This document shows positions 8,319-19,949 of a stretch of 64,000 nt of DNA, piece after piece; position 1 is the first letter of the stretch, and each line of letters starts with the position of its first letter. Both the position numbers and the translations under genes were made by a program. Below the pieces are notes generated by a model. The model did not search any database. It had not been told where the DNA came from and was given only the letters and a program-made list of their open reading frames with translations. The DNA comes from Primorskyibacter aestuariivivens (GTDB lineage: Bacteria > Pseudomonadota > Alphaproteobacteria > Rhodobacterales > Rhodobacteraceae), in contig NZ_JAQIOZ010000001.1 of NCBI RefSeq assembly GCF_028023675.1, positions 186,001-250,000 of the forward strand, read 5' to 3'.

Positions 8319-9902
8319 TCAGGGCATCCCGGCGCGGATCATGGCCTCCATCCATCGCTCTGGCGTACCCTCGGGCTTCCAGTCTGTCGGCACATCCTGA
8401 GCCTCGTTCGCGCGCGTATAGCCGGGATTGGCAGCAAGATAGTCCGCCATCGCGTTCTGCGCCTCGGGCAAGCGGTCAAGACAGACAAGCAGCGCGGCCA
8501 GCGTCTTGTTCGAGGCGCTCGGCGGCGAGGACATGCTTTGCATCGCTTCCAGCCCCTTGTCGCACTGATTTTTCTGCCAATAGGCCCAGCCAAGCTGCCA
8601 GCGCAGCCAGTCGCCATGCAGCGGATCGACCTCGGCCGCCTTTTGCAGCGCCTCGATCGCTGCATCCGTCTGGCCGGAATAGAGCAGCGGCACCGACATG
8701 CCGATCAGGATGATGGAATCCGACGGGTTCAGCCTGGCCGCACGCTGGAAATGCAGGATGGATTCCGCATTCTCACTGCGCCGCGACAACACCCGCGCCA
8801 GCGCGAAATGCGACATGTAGTTTTCCGGATCGAGCCGTAGCGCGGTCTTGGCCAGTTCGACGGACTCGTCAAGTACCGCCTCGCGCGGGGTCATCCAGCC
8901 CAACCGCGCCGCTGCCCCCAACATCAGCGATTTGCCGATATAGCCCCAGGCGGACCCAGGCTCTTCGCGGATTGAGGTCTCTTCCAGCGCCAGCGCCTTT
9001 TGCCAGTTCTCATAGGTCAGCTGGGTCATGATCCTGCGCGCCTGCAACCCGCGCAGCCGTGAATCCACGTCTTTGGGCAGGGCGCGCTGCGGCATATCGC
9101 TGAGCACCTCCTGCCCGACCACCGATGCCACCTGTCGCACGATCTGGTCCTGAACCGCGAAAAAATCGTCCAACTCACGCTCGTATTTATCGGCAAACAG
9201 ATGCGCGCCGGTTGCCGTTTCGACAAGCTGGACAGTGACCTTCAGCCTCTGCCCGTCAAATTGCTGGCTGCCTTCCATCACGTAGCCCGCCCCAAGTTTC
9301 CCGCCGATCTCTCGCACATCTGTGGGCGAGGCGCGGAACTGAAAGCTCGAGTTGCGGGCCACCACGCGGAACTGCGGGAAGCGCGCCAGTTCGGTGATGA
9401 TGCCCTCGCTCAGCGCGTCATTGAGAACCCCCTGATGTTCGGCCGGGCTCAGATCATCCAGCGGCAGGACCGCCACGACCGGCGCGCGCTCATGCCCCCG
9501 GTCCGGCATGCCAAAGACCCACCCGATGACCACGACAAGCAGCACAGCAACCGCCACAAGCGCCGCGATCCTTGGCGAGATTCCGGGTCTGACAGGCGGA
9601 ACGGGCGGGACGAACCGATAGCCTTTTCTGGGCAGTGTCTGGATGATCTCGCGGTCGGTGTCGCCCAGCGCCGCGCGGATCTCGGCAATACATTGCACGA
9701 GACTGTCCTCGCTCACCTGCCTGCCCTCCCAGACCGCTGAAACGAAGTCTTCCTTGCTCACCGTCTGGTTCGGGGAGCGGACAAGCAGGGCCAGCACCTG
9801 ACGCGTTTGCGGGCGCAGATCGACAGCCTCGCCGTTGGCTTCACGGACGCCGCCATCGCTGTCGACAACACGCCCCGTTTCTGTGATTTCGTAAATTTTC
9901 AC
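8319..9902 (-). CDS. Membrane winged-helix/TPR regulator (CadC/ToxR-like architecture)
   Basis: An OmpR-type winged-helix domain (about the first 100 residues, with RQTRQVLALLV-like helices and the terminal LPRKGYRFVPP wing) is followed by one membrane segment (AALVAVAVLLVVVIGWVFG). Then comes a periplasmic region resembling the adenylate-cyclase-associated part (VAVLPLDDLSPAE) and several TPR-like repeats. This is the layout of one-piece membrane sensors that bind DNA directly. The start is uncertain: I give the GTG at 9902, because the frame upstream to 10001 has no good ribosome site and would run into the cupin promoter. It is divergent from the secreted cupin, its likely target. The signal is unknown. 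Confidence 0.8.
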   Translation of the reverse strand: MKIYEITETGRVVDSDGGVREANGEAVDLRPQTRQVLALLVRSPNQTVSKEDFVSAVWEGRQVSEDSLVQCIAEIRAALGDTDREIIQTLPRKGYRFVPPVPPVRPGISPRIAALVAVAVLLVVVIGWVFGMPDRGHERAPVVAVLPLDDLSPAEHQGVLNDALSEGIITELARFPQFRVVARNSSFQFRASPTDVREIGGKLGAGYVMEGSQQFDGQRLKVTVQLVETATGAHLFADKYERELDDFFAVQDQIVRQVASVVGQEVLSDMPQRALPKDVDSRLRGLQARRIMTQLTYENWQKALALEETSIREEPGSAWGYIGKSLMLGAAARLGWMTPREAVLDESVELAKTALRLDPENYMSHFALARVLSRRSENAESILHFQRAARLNPSDSIILIGMSVPLLYSGQTDAAIEALQKAAEVDPLHGDWLRWQLGWAYWQKNQCDKGLEAMQSMSSPPSASNKTLAALLVCLDRLPEAQNAMADYLAANPGYTRANEAQDVPTDWKPEGTPERWMEAMIRAGMP

Positions 9903-10033
9903 CGGTTTTCGTTCGCCAGAACGGCCCTCCAGCCTGTTTCCTTTACCATACGTCAGAAAGGCAGTCGCACCAAATGAAGACCCCACAACCCAGTCTGGCA
10001 TTTGAAAAATTCATATATACAAGAGGACACATC

Positions 10034-10507
10034 ATGACACGCAGCTTGATCCTTACCCTTGTTCTGACCGCCAGCGCGGCCATGGCACATGAACCGTTGG
10101 AGTGGAACGGATCAAAAATCCAGGTCCTGCTCGACAAGGAGGAAACCGGCGGCGACATGGGCATGTTCACCACCCAGGCCATGGCTCCGGGCGGCCCGCC
10201 GCGCCACGTGCATCAGGACGCCGGCGAGGCCTTTGTCGTACTCGAAGGCGCGGCGACCATTCTTGTCGATGGGGAAACCGTGATGCTGGAACAGGGTCAG
10301 GCGGCCTTTGCCCCAAAGGGGGCCGATCACACTTTTCGGATCCCGGAAGCGGGTGGCAAGCTGTTGGTCATCGTAACGCCGGGCGGGTTCGAAGGCTTCT
10401 TCGAGGCCACGAAACATCTCAAGCTGCCTGATGAGCTGGACGCTTTCACCAAAATCTCCGCCGAATACGGGCAGATCTTTACCGGCCCACCGCTGGACGC
10501 GGAATAA
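10034..10507 (+). CDS. Secreted single-domain cupin protein
   Basis: This 157-residue protein has a signal peptide (MTRSLILTLVLTASAAMA) and one cupin barrel. The metal-binding motif 1 is seen as PPRHVHQDAGEAFVVLEG, with two His and a Glu, and motif 2 as PKGADHTFRIP. It therefore acts in the periplasm and probably binds a metal, but its ligand or reaction is unknown. I chose the ATG at 10034 because AAGAGGA precedes it and it opens the signal peptide; an in-frame ATG 20 codons upstream lacks support. A TATATA stretch near 10012-10018 fits a -10 element. It is divergent from the membrane regulator. Confidence 0.82.
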   Translation: MTRSLILTLVLTASAAMAHEPLEWNGSKIQVLLDKEETGGDMGMFTTQAMAPGGPPRHVHQDAGEAFVVLEGAATILVDGETVMLEQGQAAFAPKGADHTFRIPEAGGKLLVIVTPGGFEGFFEATKHLKLPDELDAFTKISAEYGQIFTGPPLDAE

Positions 10508-10574
10508 CCACTGCGCAGACAGGCGGCGTTTCTCCCGTTTCGCCGTCAGCGGCCGGACCGGGCTGCGAAATCGG

Positions 10575-10997
10575 TCAGGCCCGGCCGTATTGCGACACCA
10601 TCAAATAATCCTTGCGCGGGCCAGTCACATCCCAGCGCGCCGTCCAGCGCGGCCACCCCCCGAAATCATAGAGCACGCGGTAAATATCCGGCGGGCAATC
10701 ATGCAGGTCGCGCGCCTGAGCCTCGCCCAGCGCGATGCGATGAAACGGGCGGCCATCGTCAAAAAAGGTCAGGATCGCGTCGCCATCCGCCCGCCACAGG
10801 TAGCGGCGCGTCGCGTGAAACGGCGCCGCCGCACCAAGCCGCAATTGCCCGGTTTCGGTGTAAATCAGCCCCTCGGGATCGGGCGTGAGTTCCGCCACCC
10901 CCGCGAACCGACCCTCCGGACCGCCGGTGCGGTCAGTGATGACGCGGCTGACGGTCCATGCCCCGGCAAAATCCTCAAGTCTCTGCGGCAGGCTCAT
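10575..10997 (-). CDS. DUF6314 family protein
   Basis: The 140-residue product starts MSLPQRLEDFAGAW and matches a family of small beta-rich, lipocalin-like proteins found in Rhodobacterales (DUF6314). Recognisable features are the opening LEDFAGAWTVSRVI, the middle YLWRADGDAILTFFDDGRPFH and the closing WRARWDVTGPRKDY-like tail. No signal peptide is present. Its ATG overlaps the stop of the preceding 36-codon ORF in an ATGA arrangement, which implies translational coupling. The function of the family is not known to me. Confidence 0.7.
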   Translation of the reverse strand: MSLPQRLEDFAGAWTVSRVITDRTGGPEGRFAGVAELTPDPEGLIYTETGQLRLGAAAPFHATRRYLWRADGDAILTFFDDGRPFHRIALGEAQARDLHDCPPDIYRVLYDFGGWPRWTARWDVTGPRKDYLMVSQYGRA

Positions 10998-11104
10998 TCC
11001 GCGCCCCGCCCGTCCGTGACAGGACCGATGCCGCTTTCGGACGCGCTGCCAATCAACAGGGCAATAGTGGCAAATCCCATGATCAGGGTGCGGGCATATG
11101 GCAT
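10994..11104 (-). CDS. Small predicted membrane peptide (36 aa), coupled to DUF6314 gene
   Basis: A 36-codon frame begins MPYARTLIMGFATIALLIG and ends GRGAE. GAGGAG stands 7 bases before the ATG at 11104, and its TGA overlaps the ATG of the DUF6314 gene. One hydrophobic stretch (about 6-19) suggests a membrane segment or a signal. It could be a real membrane peptide or a leader that couples translation. I recognise no family. Confidence 0.5.
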   Translation of the reverse strand: MPYARTLIMGFATIALLIGSASESGIGPVTDGRGAE

Positions 11105-11167
11105 GGCGGGTCTCCTCATGTCCCGGCATTCAAGACATGGCCCGCGCGTCTTAGCAAGCGATGGGGA

Positions 11168-12313
11168 TCATTCCCAGACGGTCTTGGAGCCGTAGCTGCG
11201 GAACAGGGCGCGCACCTTCGGCGTAAAGAAGCCTTTGCCGCTGGCATATTGCGGCAGCGTAAATGACGAGCCGGCATTCACCTCGATCACCACGGGGCCG
11301 TCATCGGTCAGGGCGATATCGGTGCTCTGGTACTTCAGCGGCGCATGCAGCCGGGCGACGCGCTCGTTGACCTCGCGCAACCGCTCCCAATGGGGCAGCT
11401 TTTGGCCAATGACTTCGCCGCCGGTTTCGGGGTGGCGGTCCAGATGCTCAAGCTCCGGCCCCTTGGCGCGGACAAGCGTGCGGATCTCGCCGGTCTCGGG
11501 GTCGATGTCGCACAGCATGTTGCCATCGCGCCAGAAATTATCCGCCGGGTTGCGGTTGAGCGGAAGTTTCAGCACCGCAGAGGGCACATAAACGCCATCG
11601 CCGTCGATCATGTTGACCACGCGGATTGTCGCGGTGGTGTCGGTGAATTCCCGCAGCATGGCGCAGTTCCAGACAAATTTCTGCAACAGGAAGCGAAAGC
11701 CGCAGATCACATCGTCAAAAAACGCCTGATAGCTCATCCGCCCGAGATCGCGCAGGATCACGCCCTCTTCATCCGCGGCGGTGATGACAAAGACCCCCAT
11801 GGAGCCAAGCCCGCGCAGGTTCTTGCCAAAGAGCGGCATCTCCATCCCCTGCCCGATCAGCGCGCGCAGCGCCTCGGGGCCGTCAATCGCCGCCGTGCCG
11901 TGATACGCGCGTGTCCCGGTCGCGTCGATCACGCCCAGCGTGTCGGGCACCGGCAGGCCATCGGCCTCAAGCATCTTGGAGGACAGCCATTTGTCCTCGG
12001 TCACGCCGAACCAGATCAGGTCATTGACCTCGTTGATGATCGGGTTGTGCAAGAGCCACGAGGCAAATTCACCGCGTTCCTCTGCGCTATGCGCCTGCAT
12101 GTCGTAGAGCCGGAAACGGACATATTCATCCAGCTCCAGCGCCTGCCGCCCCTTGCGCAGTTTGCGTGCCTCCAGCCCAAGCTGGATCACCCCACGCCCG
12201 GACGCCTTGGCCGCGTGGCTGAGAAGCTCGGTCGGGTTGAACTTGTGCTTTTCGTGATAGGTCTTGCGGTCCGCTTCGACCACGGTGCCGGCATTCAGGC
12301 TTGCATCGGACAT
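11168..12313 (-). CDS. ATP-grasp protein (sugar-transfer associated type)
   Basis: This 381-residue protein resembles the ATP-grasp family PF14397, often found beside sugar transferases. Family features are an N-terminal helical part (HKFNPTELLSHAAKASGR), a central substrate region FGKNLRGLGSMGVFV with the first lysine of the grasp, RDLGRMSYQAFFDD, and the C-terminal metal-binding block DIALTDDGPVVIEVNAGSSF with the acidic and asparagine ligands. It should ligate or activate a carboxylate using ATP; the substrate is unknown. I use the ATG at 12313 (MSDASLNAG), preceded by AAAGGA. No sugar transferase is adjacent, so the context gives no clue. Confidence 0.75.
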   Translation of the reverse strand: MSDASLNAGTVVEADRKTYHEKHKFNPTELLSHAAKASGRGVIQLGLEARKLRKGRQALELDEYVRFRLYDMQAHSAEERGEFASWLLHNPIINEVNDLIWFGVTEDKWLSSKMLEADGLPVPDTLGVIDATGTRAYHGTAAIDGPEALRALIGQGMEMPLFGKNLRGLGSMGVFVITAADEEGVILRDLGRMSYQAFFDDVICGFRFLLQKFVWNCAMLREFTDTTATIRVVNMIDGDGVYVPSAVLKLPLNRNPADNFWRDGNMLCDIDPETGEIRTLVRAKGPELEHLDRHPETGGEVIGQKLPHWERLREVNERVARLHAPLKYQSTDIALTDDGPVVIEVNAGSSFTLPQYASGKGFFTPKVRALFRSYGSKTVWE

Positions 12314-12538
12314 GGAAAAGGTCCTTTGAGGTTGCGCTTGATTGATTTCAATCGCGCAACAATTGGGCGAAAGTTTGGCCCGGTGTCGCAAATTTGCGGA
12401 AAGTCTTTCCGGTCCCTAGGCCGCTCTGCTGATCAGGGCGGCCCGCCAGATCGTCCCACCCTGTGCGCTGCACCTTGCTCCCCCTGCCCCATGGGCGTAA
12501 ACCCGCGCCAAATCCGCAAGACATCAAGGACGCTGCCC

Positions 12539-13846
12539 ATGATCCCCCGCTATTCCCGCCCCGATATGGTTGCCATCTGGGAACCCCAGACCAAATTCCG
12601 CATCTGGTACGAGATCGAGGCCCATGCCTGTGACGCCATGGCCGATCTGGGCGTGATCCCGCGCGAGAACGCAGATGCCGTGTGGAAGGCCAAGGACGTG
12701 GAGTTCGACGTCGCCCGGATTGATGAGATCGAGGCCGAGACCAAGCATGACGTGATCGCCTTTCTCACCCACCTGGCCGAACATGTTGGCTCGGAAGAGG
12801 CGCGTTTCGTGCATCAGGGCATGACCAGCTCGGACGTGCTGGACACCTGTTTCAACGTGCAGCTGGTGCGTGCCGCCGATATCCTGATCGAAGATATGAA
12901 GGGGCTGCTGGCCGCGCTGAAGACCCGCGCAATGGAGCACAAGGACACGATCCGCATTGGCCGCTCGCACGGTATCCATGCCGAACCTACCACCATGGGT
13001 CTGACCTTCGCCCGCTTCTATGCAGAAATGGACCGCAACCTCGCGCGTTTGAAAACCGCGCGCGACGAGATCGCCACCGGTGCCATTTCCGGCGCGGTCG
13101 GCACCTTTGCCAATATCGATCCGCGCGTTGAGGAACATGTCTGCGCCCAGCTCGGTCTGAAGGCAGAACCGATCAGCACACAGGTCATTCCGCGCGACCG
13201 TCATGCGGCGTTTTTTGCAGCGCTTGGCGTTGTGGCCTCCTCGGTCGAAAACGTCGCCGTGGAAATCCGCCACATGCAGCGCACCGAGGTGCTGGAAGCG
13301 GCGGAGTTTTTCTCGATGGGGCAAAAAGGCTCGTCCGCCATGCCGCACAAGAAAAACCCGGTCCTGACCGAGAACCTCACCGGTCTGGCGCGGCTGGTGC
13401 GTATGACCGTGATCCCGGCGATGGAAAACGTGGCGCTCTGGCACGAGCGCGACATTTCGCATTCCTCCGTCGAGCGCAATATCGGCCCCGACGCGACGAT
13501 CACGCTCGATTTCGCCCTGGCGCGGCTGACCTCCGTGATCGAGAAGCTGCTGGTTTATCCCGATAACATGCTGGCCAATATGAACAAATTCCCGGGCCTG
13601 GTGATGTCGCAACGGGTGTTGCTGGCGCTGACACAGGCCGGGGTGAGCCGCGAGGACGCCTATCGTCTGGTGCAGCGCAACGCGCTCAAGGTCTGGGAGA
13701 CGGGATGCGACTTCAAGACCGAACTGCTGAACGATGACGAGGTGACGGCGGCCCTGTCGCGCGGGGAGATCGAAGAAAAATTCGACCTTGGCTATCACAC
13801 CAAACATGTCGATACGATCTTTGCCCGGGTGTTCGGCGAAAGCTGA
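12539..13846 (+). CDS. purB: Adenylosuccinate lyase
   Basis: PurB acts twice in purine synthesis, splitting fumarate from SAICAR and from adenylosuccinate. The 435-residue protein has the superfamily signature SMGQKGSSAMPHKKNPVLTE in two parts around 256-275, the general-acid region VHQGMTSSDVLDT and IGRSHGIHAEPTT with the conserved His. Length is typical. The start is the ATG at 12539 in MIPRYSRPDMVAIW, the usual N-terminus of the short-type alphaproteobacterial enzyme; longer in-frame extensions upstream are shadows. A strong inverted repeat after the stop (13862-13888) likely ends the transcript. Confidence 0.97.
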   Translation: MIPRYSRPDMVAIWEPQTKFRIWYEIEAHACDAMADLGVIPRENADAVWKAKDVEFDVARIDEIEAETKHDVIAFLTHLAEHVGSEEARFVHQGMTSSDVLDTCFNVQLVRAADILIEDMKGLLAALKTRAMEHKDTIRIGRSHGIHAEPTTMGLTFARFYAEMDRNLARLKTARDEIATGAISGAVGTFANIDPRVEEHVCAQLGLKAEPISTQVIPRDRHAAFFAALGVVASSVENVAVEIRHMQRTEVLEAAEFFSMGQKGSSAMPHKKNPVLTENLTGLARLVRMTVIPAMENVALWHERDISHSSVERNIGPDATITLDFALARLTSVIEKLLVYPDNMLANMNKFPGLVMSQRVLLALTQAGVSREDAYRLVQRNALKVWETGCDFKTELLNDDEVTAALSRGEIEEKFDLGYHTKHVDTIFARVFGES

Positions 13847-13861
13847 GCCCGCCCTGATCCA

Positions 13862-13888
13862 AGAGGGGATTTTGACCGAATCCCCTCT
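13862..13888 (+). terminator. Inverted repeat after purB, probable terminator
   Basis: A perfect 10-base stem (AGAGGGGATT and its complement) with a seven-base loop lies 15 bases after the purB stop. No clear T-run follows, so termination may be weak or factor-aided. Confidence 0.55.
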
Positions 13889-13948
13889 CGTGCTACCTTG
13901 GACACTGGGCCGGTATGTCCCGGCCCGTTCGCCAAGGGAGTGCCCCAA

Positions 13949-14101
13949 ATGATCAAGACGCTTCTTGTCGCCGCCGCTCTGGCCATTGTTCCGGCTCTGG
14001 GTTTTGCCGCCTGTTCCGGCTCGCATCAGGCCATGTCCTGTGCCGAAGGAACGGTCTGGGATGCCGATAGCGGCACCTGCGTGAGCCAGATCTCAAGTTA
14101 A
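13949..14101 (+). CDS. Small secreted Cys-containing protein (CBM14-like spacing)
   Basis: This is a 50-residue product with a signal peptide (MIKTLLVAAALAIVPALGFA) and a short mature part of about 30 residues. The mature part holds three cysteines in the order C..CAEG.VWD...G.C, which resembles the chitin-binding peritrophin (CBM14) pattern in miniature. I start at the ATG at 13949 after AGGGAG, not at the frame's earlier ATG. Such small proteins occur next to purB in relatives, in my recollection, but the role is unknown. Confidence 0.6.
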   Translation: MIKTLLVAAALAIVPALGFAACSGSHQAMSCAEGTVWDADSGTCVSQISS

Positions 14102-14171
14102 GCGAACCTGTTTCAGCATTTGTTCATTCCTGACAGCTAGGCTCTGACCCAAAGAGCCGGAGTTTTCAGGG

Positions 14172-15257
14172 ATGAACCAACTTGCGACCATTGCCCCCGC
14201 GCCGCAGGTGCCGGGGCAGCTTGGCGAGGCGGGCAGCAGACCGTCACGCGCCGCACAGCTGACACGCAAACAAAAGGCCGCGATTATCGTGCGGCTGTTG
14301 TTGAATGAGGGGGCGGATGTCCCCCTGTCTGACCTGCCCGAAAGCCTTCAGGAAGACCTCACCACCCAGATGGGCACCATGCGCTACGTGGATCAGGCCA
14401 CGTTGCGCGACGTGGTCGAGGAATTCGCCGACGAGCTTGAATCCATCGGCCTGCATTTCCCGAGCGGCATTGCCGGGGCCTTGTCGGCGCTGGACGGCAA
14501 GATCAGCCCGCAAACCGCCGCCCGCCTCCGCAAGGAGGCCGGTGTCCGGCAAAGCGGTGATCCCTGGACCCGCATCCGCGAGTTACCGGTAGAGCGTTTG
14601 CTGGAGTTCGTCGATCGCGAGAGCACCGAAATCTCGGCCGTGCTGCTGTCCAAACTTGGCACCGAAAAGGCCGCGGCGCTTCTGTCCCGCCTGCCCGGCC
14701 CTCAGGCGCGCCGCATCACCTATGCGGTCTCCCTCACCGCCAATGTCACGCCCGAGGCCGTGGACCGCATCGGGCTCAGCCTCGCCAGCCAGCTGGACCG
14801 TGACCCGGTGCGCGCCTTTACCGCCGAACCCGAGGCGCGGCTGGGTGCGATCCTCAACTCATCCCCCGCCGCCACCCGCGACGAATTGCTGACCGGGCTG
14901 GAGGAAGAGGATGAAAGCTTTGCCGGACAGGTGCGCAAGGCGATCTTTACCTTTGAAAACATTATCGACCGGGTGCGGGCAACCGATGTTCCCGCCATCA
15001 CCCGCGCGGTCGAACAGACGGATCTGGTGCGCGCGCTCGCAGCGGCGGAAACCGCAGGCCATGGGGAGGTGGTCGAGTTTATCCTTGCCAACATGTCCAG
15101 ACGCATGGCCGACAACCTGCGCGAGGAAATGGCAGACGCGGGCCAGATCAAACCCAAGGATGGCGAAGCTGCCATGAGCGCCGTGGTGGCCGCGATCCGC
15201 GCGGCCGCCGACGCGGGCGAAATCACCCTCGTCACCCCGGACGACGAGGAGGAGTGA
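14172..15257 (+). CDS. fliG: FliG-like flagellar motor switch protein
   Basis: FliG forms part of the rotor C-ring and transmits torque from the stators. The 361-residue protein shows the N-terminal LTRKQKAAIIVRLLLNEGA region, the middle-domain pattern with repeated LL.KLGTEKAAALLSRLP helices, and a charged C-terminal domain containing ENIIDRVRATDVPAITRAVE and SRRMADNLREEM, matching the torque helix region. Identity to textbook FliG is low, and the acidic tail is extended. No other flagellar gene is in the window, so it is either an orphan fliG away from the main cluster or a paralogue. Confidence 0.8.
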   Translation: MNQLATIAPAPQVPGQLGEAGSRPSRAAQLTRKQKAAIIVRLLLNEGADVPLSDLPESLQEDLTTQMGTMRYVDQATLRDVVEEFADELESIGLHFPSGIAGALSALDGKISPQTAARLRKEAGVRQSGDPWTRIRELPVERLLEFVDRESTEISAVLLSKLGTEKAAALLSRLPGPQARRITYAVSLTANVTPEAVDRIGLSLASQLDRDPVRAFTAEPEARLGAILNSSPAATRDELLTGLEEEDESFAGQVRKAIFTFENIIDRVRATDVPAITRAVEQTDLVRALAAAETAGHGEVVEFILANMSRRMADNLREEMADAGQIKPKDGEAAMSAVVAAIRAAADAGEITLVTPDDEEE

Positions 15258-15325
15258 ACCACCGGCAGGCTTCGGCACAAGAACAGCCCATGGACAGCCC
15301 GACGCCCAGCGCATAAGGCAGCTCC

Positions 15326-16198
15326 ATGACACCCATCCATGCCCCGACAGACGCCACGCGTGGCATCCTTCTTATGATCGGCGCGATCTTTTGTTTCACG
15401 CTGATGGACGCCACAGCCAAGGAGTTGAGCGGGCGGGTTGGCGTGATGACAACGCTCTGGGCGCGCTATGCGGGGCAGGCTGTGCTTGTCTTTCTGCTGG
15501 TGTTGCCGCGCTTGTCCGTAGCGCTGCGCACGCGCTACCCTGGGATGCAACTGGCGCGCTCGGTTGTGCTTCTGATGGCGACGCTATGCTTTTTCACCGG
15601 ACTCAGCCGCATCGGCATGGCCGAGGCCACCGCGATCATGGATGTGAACCCGGTGCTTATCACGCTGGGGGCTGCGCTGTTTCTGGGCGAAAAGATCGGG
15701 TTGCGCCGCGCACTTGGGATCGCGGCTGCCCTTATCGGTGCGCTGATCGTGATCCGTCCCGGAACGGATGTATTCAGCCCCTTTGCCATCTTTCCGCTGA
15801 TGGCGGCGGTGTTCTATTCGGCCTATGCGCTGATCACCCGCTTTGTCGGCAGGGACGAGGATGCCTGGACATCGCTGCTGTATACGGCGGCCTTCGGGGC
15901 TATCGTGCTCACCGCCGGTTTGCCGGTCTTCGGCCAGATGCCCACGGATTGGGTCGGCCTTGCGCTGATGGTTGTCATTGGTGGGATCGGTACGGTTGGA
16001 CAGCTCTTGCTGATCCGCGCATTACAGGCCGGAGAAGCCGGACTTCTGGCCCCCTTTGCCTATGCCGCGCTGATCTTTGCGCCAATCTGGGGCATCGTGT
16101 TTTTCGACGAATGGCCCGATGGCCCCACGCTCATTGGCGCGGCGATCATTGCGCTGTCGGGCATCTATGTCTGGTATCGCGAAACCCGCCAGAATTGA
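15326..16198 (+). CDS. EamA/DMT family transporter
   Basis: This 290-residue protein of the drug/metabolite transporter superfamily has about ten hydrophobic segments arranged as two EamA repeats. The first half contains FCFTLMDATAKELSGR and the second opens at FPLMAAVFYSAYALITRFVGR. These proteins sit in the inner membrane and export or import small metabolites; the substrate cannot be read from sequence. It lies 68 bases after the fliG-like gene on the same strand and converges with the DUF1223 gene, 8 bases apart. Confidence 0.85.
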   Translation: MTPIHAPTDATRGILLMIGAIFCFTLMDATAKELSGRVGVMTTLWARYAGQAVLVFLLVLPRLSVALRTRYPGMQLARSVVLLMATLCFFTGLSRIGMAEATAIMDVNPVLITLGAALFLGEKIGLRRALGIAAALIGALIVIRPGTDVFSPFAIFPLMAAVFYSAYALITRFVGRDEDAWTSLLYTAAFGAIVLTAGLPVFGQMPTDWVGLALMVVIGGIGTVGQLLLIRALQAGEAGLLAPFAYAALIFAPIWGIVFFDEWPDGPTLIGAAIIALSGIYVWYRETRQN

Positions 16199-16206
16199 CG
16201 ACAGAG

Positions 16207-16911
16207 TTACGGGATGCTCTGCGCCGCCAGGATTGCGCCAAACCCGGCCTCCTGAATCAGGACAACCGCAGGCGGGCTCAGGTCGACCCGGGTTTGCCAC
16301 TCACCCGTGCCATCCCATTCCCCAAGATCGTGCCATTTCCGCACGATGTTGGAATAGCTCAGCACCCGCCCGGCATTTTCGCCGCGCGTGATGTCCACAT
16401 TGGCTTCGGGCTCATACTGAACCAGCGTCACATCCAGCGTCGCCTGAATCCCGGCGAGTGGGCGCGCCGTGATGCTCACCCCCTGCCCGGAGCGCTCCAC
16501 GCGCAAATCCACAGTGACATCGCGGTCCTCGTGCAGCGCGATCAGTTCCGACACATCCATCGGATGCGTGCCGACCACGTGATCGGTGCCGTTGATGATC
16601 ATCTGGGGGGTATAGATCATGCGACGCCCGGCCACGCGGGCATAGCCCTTTTGCCGATCCGTATGGCCGGGCAAGGCGAACTGATCCTTCCAGCCAATGT
16701 AGTCCCAGTAATCCACATGCAGCGCCAATGCGATCACGTCGTCGCGCCGGGACAGTTTGTGCAGCAATTCATCCGCCGGCGGACAGGAGGAACAGCCCTG
16801 CGAGGTGAAAAGCTCCACCACGACCGGAGATGTGGCATCCCCAGCCGCTCCGGTCTGGGCCAATGCTGCCAATCCAAGCGTGAGCGCGCCGAGCAGGCTG
16901 CGATATGTCAT
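16207..16911 (-). CDS. Secreted DUF1223 thioredoxin-like protein
   Basis: The 234-residue protein has a signal peptide (MTYRSLLGALTLGLAALAQTGAAG) and a thioredoxin-like domain with the redox motif FTSQGCSSCPPADELL near residues 38-53 (CxxC). The later YTPQMIINGTDHVVG carries the cis-proline expected in this fold. It should act as a periplasmic thiol protein of unknown target. I start at the ATG at 16911, which opens the signal peptide; the frame runs 60 codons further upstream without support. It is divergent from the aconitase gene. Confidence 0.82.
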   Translation of the reverse strand: MTYRSLLGALTLGLAALAQTGAAGDATSPVVVELFTSQGCSSCPPADELLHKLSRRDDVIALALHVDYWDYIGWKDQFALPGHTDRQKGYARVAGRRMIYTPQMIINGTDHVVGTHPMDVSELIALHEDRDVTVDLRVERSGQGVSITARPLAGIQATLDVTLVQYEPEANVDITRGENAGRVLSYSNIVRKWHDLGEWDGTGEWQTRVDLSPPAVVLIQEAGFGAILAAQSIP

Positions 16912-17121
16912 GCGTGATCCCCGATTTGTCGCTCCCTCAGTCCTAGTTCGAGAAACCTGTAATAACCAATCAAGGTTTTGCGATATCCGGTGAAATCCGC
17001 ACGCGCGATGATTTCCCGCCACGCCCCTAAACCGGCCTCTACCTCTTGAACCGATCCCCCCCGCATGCCTAGTTTTCATAACAGAGTCCAAACCTTGGCA
17101 TCACAGGAAGGGAGCCATTCC

Positions 17122-19869
<2,748 letters not shown>

Positions 19870-19919
19870 AAACGGGAAATTGCGTTTCTCAATTAATTGA
19901 ACTGGAAATGAAATAAATA

Positions 19920-19949
19920 GCGGCGGCATAGGTTAATTCATGCCGCCGC
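19920..19949 (+). terminator. Inverted repeat after acnA, probable terminator
   Basis: A 10-base GC-rich stem (GCGGCGGCAT with its complement) and a ten-base AT-rich loop lie 50 bases after the acnA stop. No T-run follows. Confidence 0.5.
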
